A stretch of 15,292 bases of DNA from Campylobacteraceae bacterium (GTDB lineage: Bacteria; Campylobacterota; Campylobacteria; Campylobacterales; Sulfurovaceae): the NCBI GenBank assembly GCA_027026055.1, contig JALVPA010000093.1:1-15292 (forward strand), read 5' to 3'. The position numbers and the translations under genes are program-made. Below, piece by piece: positions 1 through 6,860 of this stretch. The stretch's first letter is position 1. Every line of letters begins with the position of its first letter. The notes beneath the pieces were generated by a model that did no database searches, had not been told where the DNA came from, and saw only the letters and a program-made list of their open reading frames with translations.

Positions 1-1
1 C

Positions 2-775
2 GACTATGACGAAACGCGTTTTTACGATGCGTATCGTTCTTTTTTGTCCTTGGCGAAAAAGCGGGTGATCAACGCCGAGGATCCTTTTTTGTCGTCTCTC
101 GATACGGAGGCTATCGCACTTTACCCGAGTCGCGATATTGCCGATATCTCCTCGGTGCTTGTCGACGGAAAGCCCTATACGCGGTTTTCGTTGAGAGACT
201 TGGGCTATTTCGAAGTGTTCGGTTTCGGCGAACATATCGCATTGGACGCGTCGTTGGCGATTTTGGCGGCGTTGGAACTCGGTGAAGACCTCGAAGCGAT
301 TCGCCAACGCCTTAAAGACGAGTATAAAGGGATCAAAAAACGCTTCGATATCGTTCAAAACGACGCGGAGTGCATCGTGATCGACGATTACGGGCATCAT
401 CCCACCGAGATCAAAGCGACGATGCAAGCGTTGCAAACGCTCAAACGCCTTCGCGGTTTGGAACGTCTGACGGTGATTTGGCAACCGCACAAATATACAC
501 GAACTATCGACAATCTCCAAGGTTTTGTAAAGTGTTTCGAAGGGGTCGACGAGTTAGTGATTTTGCCCATATGGGCGGCGGGCGAGATCGAAATCCCTAT
601 CGATCTTAAAGGCGCATTTAGCCGATACGATCCTTTGATGGCCGATCGTGTAACGAGAAAAGAGGGCGTCGTGCAAGCAATCAAGGAGGGATATGTCGCA
701 AAAGAGTACGATAGCGGCGTGATTGTCGCTTTCGGCGCGGGAGATATTACCTATCAGATACGGGGTGAGATTTGA
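2..775 (+). CDS. murC: UDP-N-acetylmuramate--L-alanine ligase (MurC), C-terminal part
   Basis: MurC joins L-alanine to UDP-N-acetylmuramate with ATP in the cytoplasm, the first step of peptidoglycan stem-peptide synthesis. The reading frame is open at the left edge, so the 5' part, including the ATP-binding loop, lies outside the window. About 257 codons remain, covering the end of the central domain and the whole C-terminal domain. Diagnostic sequences are GEHIALDASLA (the position of the Mur-ligase HN motif, with the Asn replaced), DDYGHHPTEI near nt 383-412, WQPHKYTRT near 479-505, and a terminal AFGAGDITYQIRG. The DYGHHP and QPHxYTRT motifs are specific to MurC among Mur ligases. A TTG at 44 is in frame but is only an internal leucine, because coding continues upstream of it. 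The gene ends with TGA at 773-775, and I see no clear intrinsic terminator after it. Confidence 0.95.
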   Translation, partial: DYDETRFYDAYRSFLSLAKKRVINAEDPFLSSLDTEAIALYPSRDIADISSVLVDGKPYTRFSLRDLGYFEVFGFGEHIALDASLAILAALELGEDLEAIRQRLKDEYKGIKKRFDIVQNDAECIVIDDYGHHPTEIKATMQALQTLKRLRGLERLTVIWQPHKYTRTIDNLQGFVKCFEGVDELVILPIWAAGEIEIPIDLKGAFSRYDPLMADRVTRKEGVVQAIKEGYVAKEYDSGVIVAFGAGDITYQIRGEI

Positions 776-804
776 TGTTTTCTTATTGCCGCTTGCATTT
801 ATTT

Positions 805-816
805 CGAAGCGCTTCG
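805..816. repeat. 12-bp perfect palindrome in the murC-DUF481 gap
   Basis: The sequence CGAAGCGCTTCG is its own reverse complement. It lies 30 nt after the murC stop and about 33 nt before the -10 box of the next gene, a reasonable place for a dyad operator or a small 3'-end hairpin. No T-run follows, so an intrinsic terminator is unlikely. A chance palindrome cannot be excluded. Confidence 0.3.
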
Positions 817-848
817 TAAAATATGAGTTTTCACCGATAAAATTCTTT

Positions 849-854
849 TATAAT
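849..854 (+). promoter_or_regulatory. -10 box for the DUF481 gene
   Basis: A perfect TATAAT lies 34 nt upstream of the TTG start of the DUF481 gene, with a strong Shine-Dalgarno sequence in between. The best -35 candidate, TTTTCA at 828-833, is weak and only 15 nt away. A weak -35 is expected for sigma-70 promoters of Campylobacterota. Confidence 0.55.
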
Positions 855-876
855 GCCGCGTTTATTCCATTAATTA

Positions 877-883
877 AAGGAGG
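877..883 (+). promoter_or_regulatory. Ribosome binding site favouring the TTG start at 889
   Basis: AAGGAGG is a near-perfect anti-16S match. It sits 5 nt before TTG 889 but 17 nt before ATG 901, so it argues for TTG as the start codon of the DUF481 gene. Confidence 0.65.
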
Positions 884-888
884 CTGTT

Positions 889-1683
889 TTGCATAAAGAT
901 ATGATACGTCTATTGACGGTTTTTGCAATATCGACGACGGCAACATTTGCCGATTTGGCTGTTAAAACGGACGATGTAGCGGCGAAGTACGCTCAAAAAG
1001 TCGACATAAAATCTACGGAAGGATGGCGGCAACATCTCGATTTTGGATTTGCAAATACGACGGGAAATACGGAGACTCTCAATTTGGCGGCTTCGTACGA
1101 TGCGACATACGGTACGAAAGGCTATGCGGATTTACCGTTGCGATTGGCTTTCGATGCGGGGATGTACCTGACGGAAAACGACGGTACCAGGGACAACGAA
1201 GAATACTCCGCCAACATCGCATTAGAACAAGAATTCTATAAGCGTTGGCTGGCATATGCCACATTACGATGGTTGCGCAATACTTTCCGCAATTTTGACA
1301 GCAAGACATTTCTTGGAGCGGGTGTAGGCAAAACGCTTTTTGACGACGGTAATCAGCATTTCGAAGTCAAAATCGGCGCGGCATATAACCGGGAGTCCTA
1401 TAGCAATGCTCAGCCGGATCATAACTTCGGATCTTTCACGCAATATGCCGAATATCGCAATGCGTTTAATGAAATCGGCGAATTTTATCTACAAGCGGGA
1501 GCTTCGGAAAATTTCGACGACTTTAGCGACTATGAAGTGACGGCTCTGACAGGTGTGACGATAAAAATGAACGATAGTTTGGATCTTTCGATAGAAGCGC
1601 AAGTGCGTTACGATCATATCCCGCCTGTCGGCTTCGAGACGACCGATACCAAAACGATCGTGAAATTAGGATACGGCTTTTAA
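889..1683 (+). CDS. DUF481 (YdiY-like) outer-membrane beta-barrel protein
   Basis: This is a 264-residue exported protein. Residues 1-21 form a signal peptide (basic start, hydrophobic core, likely cleavage after ATFA). From about residue 45 there are alternating aromatic and polar strands, beginning with WRQHLDFGFANTTGNTETLNL, the usual entry of DUF481 proteins. The chain ends in a strand with C-terminal phenylalanine (KLGYGF), the classic insertion signal of outer-membrane barrels. E. coli YdiY belongs to this family, and its molecular function is not settled. The start is TTG at 889, chosen because AAGGAGG lies 5 nt upstream; ATG 901 would keep a functional signal peptide but is badly spaced. 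The gene is flanked by its own promoter and by that of mutS2, so it is probably monocistronic. Family assignment is fairly firm; no substrate or partner is visible. Confidence 0.8.
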   Translation: MHKDMIRLLTVFAISTTATFADLAVKTDDVAAKYAQKVDIKSTEGWRQHLDFGFANTTGNTETLNLAASYDATYGTKGYADLPLRLAFDAGMYLTENDGTRDNEEYSANIALEQEFYKRWLAYATLRWLRNTFRNFDSKTFLGAGVGKTLFDDGNQHFEVKIGAAYNRESYSNAQPDHNFGSFTQYAEYRNAFNEIGEFYLQAGASENFDDFSDYEVTALTGVTIKMNDSLDLSIEAQVRYDHIPPVGFETTDTKTIVKLGYGF

Positions 1684-1714
1684 ACAATCTAACAAGCCTT
1701 TCGCAAAAAGATAG

Positions 1715-1720
1715 TATAAT
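1715..1720 (+). promoter_or_regulatory. -10 box upstream of mutS2
   Basis: GTATAAT spans 1714-1720, only 26 nt before the GTG start. It overlaps an in-frame TTG at 1720, which makes that TTG unlikely as a start because transcription would begin downstream of it. There is no convincing -35. Confidence 0.5.
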
Positions 1721-1734
1721 TGCCTCCAAAAGCC

Positions 1735-1742
1735 AAGGGAGG
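1735..1742 (+). promoter_or_regulatory. Ribosome binding site fixing the mutS2 GTG start
   Basis: AAGGGAGG lies 4 nt before GTG 1747. Together with the -10 box at 1715-1720 it places the start at 1747 rather than at TTG 1720. Confidence 0.65.
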
Positions 1743-1746
1743 TTTC

Positions 1747-3975
1747 GTGGCTCGAACTATAGCGTTGCCCTCGATCGTTTCCAAACTCGACCTCGACGAC
1801 TATATGGATCGGTTTATCGGGTTTTTCGCCCGCCCCAAGCCCATAGCGATGCCGGGCGACATTCATCAACACTACCGCTACATCCAAGCGCTTTCCGGCG
1901 TGCGCTTTCCCGAACCGCCGCAGCTACCCGATACCGCCGATATGTTGATACGCTTGCAAAAGCAGGCGGTGCTGGGGCTTGAGGAGTTGTTTGTTTTTGT
2001 CAAGACGATCGATTATTTTCGTAAGCTTAAAGCGATGACGCTTCCCGAACCGCTGTACGGATGGTTGGCGCAAATCGAGATTCCGGACGAATTGAGCGAA
2101 GCGACGACACTCTTTACCGACGAAGGCGAACTCAACCCCGAAAAAGACGAAACCCTTCACGCTCTCGAAGAGGCGCTCAAACGCAATCGCGCGGAGATAC
2201 GCGATGCGCTTTATAAAATGGCGCATTCCGCGGCGTTGAGGGAGTATTTGGTCGATTCGCAAGTGCACCTTTACGGAGGCGAGGAGACGCTGCTGGTGCG
2301 CGGCGGTTTCAACAATGTTATCAAAGCCGCCGTGGTCGGGCGCTCTTCGGCGGGGCATTTCTATATCGTACCGCAACGCGTTTCGGCGCTCAAAGAGCGC
2401 GAAGCGGTGCTTCTAAGCGACAAATCGGCGCTTATCTATCGCTACTGCAAAGAGCTTTCGGCACTATTTCGCAAATGGGAGCGATTTTTGCGTTTTCTCG
2501 ATCAAGCGTTCGATCGTTTCGATCACTACCAAGCGCGCGTGGCGTTTGCGCGGGCGATGTCGTACGAATTTGTCTTGCCGCAAAAAGAGAAAAAGATCGT
2601 ATTGCACGAATTCGCCCATCCTGCGATCAAGGATCCCGTGCCTTTGACGATTGCGATGGAGCGTCCCGTGATGCTGGTAACGGGCGTCAATGCGGGAGGA
2701 AAAACGATGCTGCTCAAATCGCTTTTGAGCGCGGTCTATCTGAGCAAATATCTTTTGCCTTTTCGCTGTAATGCCGCCAAAACGCGAATCGGTAGCTTCA
2801 AAAGTGTCGAAGCGATTATCGACGATCCGCAATCGGTCAAAAACGATATCTCCACCTTTGCGGGAAGGATGCGCGAGTTTGCCGCACTTTTCGACAAAAA
2901 AGAGGCGATCGTCGGGGTGGATGAGATCGAGCTGGGTACCGACAGCGACGAAGCGGCGAGTCTCTTTCGCGTGCTTATCGAAAAGTTGGTCGCCAAAGGC
3001 GTATGGTTCGTGGTGACGACGCACCACAAACGATTGGCGTCGTTGATGGCGGGAGACGAGACGACCGAATTGGTCGCCGCGCTTTACGACGAAGAGAGGC
3101 GGGTTCCCACCTATACCTTTTTGCAAGGAAGTATCGGCAAAAGCTATGCGTTCGAGACGGCATTGCGCTATGGGATACCTCCCGCCGCCGTGGAGGAGGC
3201 GAAACGTCTTTACGGCGAAGACAAAGAGCGTCTCAACGAATTGATAGAAAAGTCGACCGAACTCGAACGCAAAATGCGCCGAACACTCGAAGAGGCACGG
3301 CATAAAGCCGAAGAGGCGCAGCGTCGTATCGAAAAACTGAAGGAAAAGGAGGAGCGGCTTGAGGAGGAGCATCGTCGTACGTTGGCGACGTTGGAGCGAC
3401 GCTACGATGCCGCGATCAAACGCGCGCAAGAGGCGGTCAAAGCCAAAGAGTCGCGCGAAGGTAGACGACTGCTCAACGAAGCGCACAAACGCAAAACGCA
3501 ACAAAGCGTACCTCCTGCCGTCTCTAAGGAGCGCACGCCGCCGAAGGTGGGCGATCGGGTCAAATATCGTTCGCACAAAGGCGAATTGATTGCAATCAGA
3601 GGCGAGGTGGCGACCGTGGAGGTGGACGGCTTGAAAATGCGTGTGCCGCTCAAAGAGCTTCGCACGCTTTCCGATGCGCCCATAGCGAAAGCGAAAGTGC
3701 CGAAACGTCGTAAAACGACCGATATACGCGTCGAAAAAAGCGGTGCGTCGGTTTCGATAAAACTGCTCGGGATGTATGCCGACGAAGCGGAAGAGGCACT
3801 GGACAAATTTATCTCCGACGCGATGCTCAACGGACTGGACGAAATCCAAATCGTACACGGTACGGGCAGCGGCGTGTTGGCGAGGGTGGTGGCGGACTAT
3901 CTCAAACGCCATCCCAAGATTTCGCGCTTTTATCGCATGCCGGGCAATCTTGGCGTCACCGTCGTGGAGTTGTAG
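1747..3975 (+). CDS. mutS2: MutS2 ATPase/endonuclease
   Basis: MutS2 is a MutS-family ATPase of 742 residues here. In different bacteria it suppresses homologous recombination or rescues collided ribosomes; it does not act in classical mismatch repair. The N-terminal part (to about 300) is the helical lever/core region. The ABC-type ATPase follows: Walker A TGVNAGGKT at 312-320, DPQSVKNDISTFAGRM in the segment conserved in MutS2, Walker B ending IVGVDEIELGTD near 388-399, and a switch histidine in TTHH at 424-427. A charged coiled coil spans about 500-570, a KOW-like beta region (KVGDRVKYRSHKG) about 600-640, and an Smr domain 668-742 with HGTGSG at 704-709. The LDxR/LDxHG motif that opens most Smr nuclease domains reads IKLLG here, so nuclease activity is uncertain. 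The GTG start was chosen from the ribosome binding site at 1735. Another promoter follows the gene, so it is probably transcribed alone. Confidence 0.93.
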   Translation: MARTIALPSIVSKLDLDDYMDRFIGFFARPKPIAMPGDIHQHYRYIQALSGVRFPEPPQLPDTADMLIRLQKQAVLGLEELFVFVKTIDYFRKLKAMTLPEPLYGWLAQIEIPDELSEATTLFTDEGELNPEKDETLHALEEALKRNRAEIRDALYKMAHSAALREYLVDSQVHLYGGEETLLVRGGFNNVIKAAVVGRSSAGHFYIVPQRVSALKEREAVLLSDKSALIYRYCKELSALFRKWERFLRFLDQAFDRFDHYQARVAFARAMSYEFVLPQKEKKIVLHEFAHPAIKDPVPLTIAMERPVMLVTGVNAGGKTMLLKSLLSAVYLSKYLLPFRCNAAKTRIGSFKSVEAIIDDPQSVKNDISTFAGRMREFAALFDKKEAIVGVDEIELGTDSDEAASLFRVLIEKLVAKGVWFVVTTHHKRLASLMAGDETTELVAALYDEERRVPTYTFLQGSIGKSYAFETALRYGIPPAAVEEAKRLYGEDKERLNELIEKSTELERKMRRTLEEARHKAEEAQRRIEKLKEKEERLEEEHRRTLATLERRYDAAIKRAQEAVKAKESREGRRLLNEAHKRKTQQSVPPAVSKERTPPKVGDRVKYRSHKGELIAIRGEVATVEVDGLKMRVPLKELRTLSDAPIAKAKVPKRRKTTDIRVEKSGASVSIKLLGMYADEAEEALDKFISDAMLNGLDEIQIVHGTGSGVLARVVADYLKRHPKISRFYRMPGNLGVTVVEL

Positions 3976-3999
3976 CGACGAAAGTTAAAGCCAACACGG

Positions 4000-4005
4000 T
4001 ATAAT
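4000..4005 (+). promoter_or_regulatory. -10 box for the YfgM-like to methyltransferase operon
   Basis: GGTATAAT occurs 24 nt after the mutS2 stop and 29 nt before the GTG start of the next gene. No strong -35 is seen. The genes that follow are closely packed up to 8933, so this may be the main promoter of that operon. Confidence 0.5.
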
Positions 4006-4034
4006 TTAGTGAAGCAAACAACGAGGAGTCGACG

Positions 4035-4613
4035 GTGAGTCTCAAAGACGAAATCGAATATGTAAAAGCGGAATTAAGCGGAGACGAAAAAGTACTCGAA
4101 AGTGCGTTCAAACTGGAAAACTTTTATAAAAAACACAAAAAGAAACTGTGGACCGTCGCTGCGGTAGCGGTGTTGGCATTGATAGGAAAAACGGGTGCGG
4201 ATATGTGGAAAGAGACGCGCCTGGAAGCGGCAAACGCCGCGCTTTTGACTTTACAACAAAACCCGAAAGAAAGCAAAGCGCTGAAGACGTTGCGAGAGAG
4301 CAACCCGAAACTCTATACGCTCTACGTACTCTCCGAGGCGGCACGTACGAAAGATGCGGGCAAACTGCAGGCGCTTACGAGCGAAAAAGACGACATCCTC
4401 TCCGATATGGCGCGTTATACGCTCTCGGGTTTGCAAAAAAAACCCGAAGATTCCGTACTCTATAAGGAACTTGTCTATTTGCAACAAGCGTATCTTTTGT
4501 TGCAAGACGGTAAGCGCAAAGAGGCGGCGAACAAACTCGAGTTGATACCGGAACGCTCGGCACTGGGCCCCGTCGCACGACTCTTGGCGCACTATACGAT
4601 AAAGGCAAAATAA
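4035..4613 (+). CDS. Membrane-anchored YfgM-like (TPR-type helical) protein
   Basis: The 192-residue protein has a charged cytoplasmic N-terminus, one transmembrane helix at about residues 38-54 (LWTVAAVAVLALIGKTG) preceded by a KKHKKK positive cluster, then a wholly helical domain of about 135 residues rich in Ala, Leu and Lys. The positive-inside rule puts the helical domain in the periplasm. This matches the layout of E. coli YfgM, a periplasmic TPR-type protein that associates with the SecYEG translocon and periplasmic chaperones and is encoded directly upstream of bamB. Here the next gene is a BamB-like lipoprotein. Similarity rests on architecture and gene pairing rather than strong sequence identity. 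The GTG start at 4035 has GAGGAG 6 nt upstream. Its TAA stop overlaps the next ATG (TAATG), indicating translational coupling. Confidence 0.65.
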   Translation: MSLKDEIEYVKAELSGDEKVLESAFKLENFYKKHKKKLWTVAAVAVLALIGKTGADMWKETRLEAANAALLTLQQNPKESKALKTLRESNPKLYTLYVLSEAARTKDAGKLQALTSEKDDILSDMARYTLSGLQKKPEDSVLYKELVYLQQAYLLLQDGKRKEAANKLELIPERSALGPVARLLAHYTIKAK

Positions 4614-5626
4614 TGACAAGATCGGTGTGGTACATACTGTTTGTCGGATTGTTTCTGTTTGTCGGCTGTTCCTCGAGAAAAGCGTTCGAGCCCGAAAACC
4701 GTTATGATGCGAATGCCGTGGGAGGACATTACGAAGGTACTATCGTATCGGTAAATCGTATGGGCGCCACACTCGATAACGGACGATTCATCGATAAAGA
4801 AGGCGTGAGCGATATACGTTTGGAAAAAGGATTTCGTTTTCTCAATGCCGACAAGCGTTACGTGCTGGCGTCGGATGCCAACGGTACGTTACAGATCTGG
4901 GATAAAAAACGTCAAAAAGTGAAAAAAAGCGTTCGGTTGCACAGCGGTGTGGTTAGCGCGAGCGTACGTTACGGAAAAGTCGCTTACGTACTCAACGACA
5001 ACAGTTTTGGCGTTTACGATATCAACAACGACAAAACCGTCATCGAAAACAGTACGGAACCGGTCTACGCGATAGATGCGCGTACGGCGGTACCTATTTT
5101 CGTCGATTCGTTGGTAGTGATGCCGATGCTGGACGGGAAGCTGATTATCTTCGACGTCAACGAACCGGACATGGCGAAAGTGGTCTATATCAGCAGTGCG
5201 CAAAGTTTCAACAACGTGATCTTTTTGGATAGGACGGGAGATACGTTGGTCTCCGCCACACCGCAGAAGCTTTTTACGATAGGAGATGCCGGAGAGTTCG
5301 AAAAATCCGCCGATATCGTCGATCTCGTGTTGAATGGAGGGTATATCTATCTTTTTACGCGTGACGGCACCGTTTACAAATACGATACAGCTTTGCACGA
5401 AAAAGCCAAACGCAAATATCTTTTCGCGCAATTTTCGGGCGTCGATGTCGTCGGAAAAAGTCTTTATGCTCTCGATAAACAAGGTTCGCTTATCGTAACG
5501 GACAAAGCGTTGAAAAAAGAGAAGATTTACGATGTCGGCGAAGTAACCTCACCGATATTTATGGCAAACGGTAAACTTTACAAAGACGGAAAAATCTACG
5601 ATTTGACACGCTTGCGTTATGAGTGA
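4613..5626 (+). CDS. BamB-like beta-propeller lipoprotein
   Basis: This is a 337-residue lipoprotein: a hydrophobic signal sequence ends in LFVGC, with Cys19 as the lipidation site, followed by Ser-Ser, which lacks the inner-membrane retention Asp. The mature part is a series of beta-rich segments with propeller-blade endings such as GTLQIWD, NSFGVYD, GKLIIFD, GTVYKYD and GSLIVTD, spaced roughly 40-50 residues. This fits a PQQ-type or BamB-type beta-propeller. In gammaproteobacteria BamB is an outer-membrane lipoprotein of the BAM complex that assembles beta-barrels. The lipobox residue at -3 is Phe, less usual but tolerated. The ATG overlaps the stop of the YfgM-like gene by 1 nt, and the TGA overlaps the start of the recombinase gene by 8 nt. 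The lipoprotein and propeller assignments are firm; true BamB orthology is an inference. Confidence 0.7.
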   Translation: MTRSVWYILFVGLFLFVGCSSRKAFEPENRYDANAVGGHYEGTIVSVNRMGATLDNGRFIDKEGVSDIRLEKGFRFLNADKRYVLASDANGTLQIWDKKRQKVKKSVRLHSGVVSASVRYGKVAYVLNDNSFGVYDINNDKTVIENSTEPVYAIDARTAVPIFVDSLVVMPMLDGKLIIFDVNEPDMAKVVYISSAQSFNNVIFLDRTGDTLVSATPQKLFTIGDAGEFEKSADIVDLVLNGGYIYLFTRDGTVYKYDTALHEKAKRKYLFAQFSGVDVVGKSLYALDKQGSLIVTDKALKKEKIYDVGEVTSPIFMANGKLYKDGKIYDLTRLRYE

Positions 5627-6443
5627 GAACGAAGCGCTTATCGAAGCCTTCCGTGAGTATCTGGAGATTATTAAAGGGTTGGAAGGCAAAAGTATAGAGG
5701 CGTATGTACACGATATACGCCAATGCGCCGCATTTGTCGACAGGCCGTTGACGAAAATCGACAACGAAACGGTACTCGATTTTTTGACGACCTTCGAAAA
5801 CAAACGTACCCTCAATCGCAAACTTGCTTCGCTCAACGCCTTTTTCGCTTTTTGTCACAAGCACGATTTTGCTCATCGTACTATCGAGATTCCGATGGCG
5901 AAAGTGCCGCAGCGATTGCCGAAATATCTGACCTACGAAGAGATCATGCAAGGCGTGGAAACGATCGATCGTTCGACGGTGCGTGGATTGAGAGATTATG
6001 CGCTGATACTCTTTCTCTATGCCGGTGGTATGCGCATCTCGGAGGCACTTGCCGCCCGGCGAAGCGACATTCACGAAGGGTGGTTGCGCATCCGTTTCGC
6101 CAAAGGACAAAAAGAGCGCGTCGTACCTTTGGCGCCTATGGCGATCGAAGCGCTTGACGCTTATTTGGAAAAAGAGAGCAAACTCAGCACTTACCTTTGG
6201 CTCAATTATAAAGGAGAGCCGCTCAGTCGCGTTTCGGCGTTTAAGATCGTCAAAAGGTATCTGGGAGTTTCGCCGCACGTGTTGCGCCATTCGTTCGCCA
6301 CGGCATTGATACTCGGCGGCGCCGATTTGCGGGTGGTGCAGGAGTTGCTCGGTCATGCGTCGCTCGAGACGACGCAGATCTATACCCATATACGCAAAGA
6401 GAATCTCAAAGAGACCTTGTTGCGCTTTCATCCGATGGCTTGA
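5619..6443 (+). CDS. Xer-type tyrosine recombinase
   Basis: This enzyme of 274 residues cuts and rejoins DNA through a 3'-phosphotyrosine link, and most likely resolves chromosome dimers at a dif-type site. Residues 1-85 form the helical core-binding (SAM-like) domain and about 100-274 the catalytic domain. All six catalytic residues are visible: Arg139 (GGMRISE), Lys162 (KGQKERVVP), His220 and Arg223 (PHVLRHSFAT), His246 (LLGHASLETT) and Tyr255 (IYTHI). Size and motifs fit XerC/XerD/XerA. The single XerH of Campylobacter and Helicobacter is longer, about 355-360 residues, so I leave the symbol empty. It starts at ATG 5619, 8 nt inside the lipoprotein gene, and so appears translationally coupled to it. 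There are no neighbouring integrase-type cargo genes or att repeats, which supports a housekeeping role rather than a mobile element. Confidence 0.9.
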   Translation: MSENEALIEAFREYLEIIKGLEGKSIEAYVHDIRQCAAFVDRPLTKIDNETVLDFLTTFENKRTLNRKLASLNAFFAFCHKHDFAHRTIEIPMAKVPQRLPKYLTYEEIMQGVETIDRSTVRGLRDYALILFLYAGGMRISEALAARRSDIHEGWLRIRFAKGQKERVVPLAPMAIEALDAYLEKESKLSTYLWLNYKGEPLSRVSAFKIVKRYLGVSPHVLRHSFATALILGGADLRVVQELLGHASLETTQIYTHIRKENLKETLLRFHPMA

Positions 6444-6466
6444 CAAAGGGATCGCAAAGGAATCGT

Positions 6467-6817
6467 ATGGATATGAAAACGTTGACGGACAGATTGCGCG
6501 AAGCGGGTTTGATCTTCAAGTCGCTTTCGCCGATACTGCCGGCGGCGCTCGGATCGCGCAAACGCATCGGTATCTATCGTGCCGTCGATACGAAAGGTTA
6601 CTACGCCGCCGTTTTCGTTGTAGAAAAAAAGAGCCGTTTTTTGCGGAAAGACGCGGAGGCGATAGAGGCGCTTTTCGATGTGTTGGAACGCCATATCGAT
6701 GCGAAGGTGCCTGCCAAATATCTGATTCTCGCCGCGCCGCTTTGCTCCAAAGCCAAAGCCTTTTTGGAAGAGCATGGATGGAAAGTATTTGTTGCGGAAC
6801 GACAGAATGGGGAATGA
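6467..6817 (+). CDS. Conserved-looking 116-residue protein of unknown function
   Basis: I do not recognise this protein. It is small, soluble and alpha/beta in character. A helical N-terminus (DRLREAGL) is followed by beta strands (RIGIYRAV, YAAVFVVEKKSRFL), a helix (RKDAEAIEALFDVLERHI), a strand (AKYLILAAPL), and a helix-strand end (SKAKAFLEEHGWKVF). The order strand-Asp-strand-Glu-x-Lys (VD...VEKK) followed by a helix resembles the core of PD-(D/E)xK nucleases, but this is only an inference from a single sequence. ATG 6467 was chosen because AAAGGAA lies 4 nt upstream; ATG 6473 is also possible. The gene begins 23 nt after the recombinase gene, in the same apparent operon. Its last codons and stop TGA (6815-6817) lie inside the heptamer repeat array, so the C-terminus (QNGE) is partly repeat-encoded. 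Confidence 0.6.
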   Translation: MDMKTLTDRLREAGLIFKSLSPILPAALGSRKRIGIYRAVDTKGYYAAVFVVEKKSRFLRKDAEAIEALFDVLERHIDAKVPAKYLILAAPLCSKAKAFLEEHGWKVFVAERQNGE

Positions 6818-6860
6818 AGAATTAGGAATTAAGAATGAGGAATGAGGAATGAGAAATGAG
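6805..6860 (+). repeat. Eight tandem 7-nt repeats (GAATKAR type)
   Basis: Eight contiguous heptamers can be read without gaps: GAATGGG, GAATGAA, GAATTAG, GAATTAA, GAATGAG three times, and AAATGAG. A ninth partial unit, GAA, follows at 6861. The array carries the stop codon of the upstream gene in units 2-3 (6815-6817) and the apparent coaX ATG in unit 7 (6849-6851). Adjacent GAG/GGAA units also give AGGA, which can act as a weak ribosome binding site. Confidence 0.85.

Noticed and set aside
1720..1746. TTG at 1720 as the start of mutS2
   Set aside because: It lies within the likely -10 box, and a strong ribosome binding site sits immediately before GTG 1747.
2464..3912. 482-codon open frame on the minus strand opposite mutS2
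   Set aside because: Its product is a low-complexity string rich in Phe, Arg and His with no recognisable domain, and it mirrors the mutS2 codons. The plus-strand protein has clear ATPase and Smr motifs.
5619..6443. Recombinase gene as the integrase of a mobile element
   Set aside because: It is translationally coupled within a housekeeping operon, and no att-like direct repeats, tRNA or cargo genes are seen nearby.
5559..6446. 295-codon open frame on the minus strand opposite the recombinase gene
   Set aside because: It is antisense to a gene with all catalytic residues, has no domain and no convincing ribosome binding site, and fits codon-bias shadowing.
6805..6860. The heptamer array as an on/off phase-variation switch for coaX
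   Set aside because: The in-frame ATG is fixed relative to the downstream unique sequence, so changes in interior unit number would not shift the coaX frame, and the gene is probably essential.
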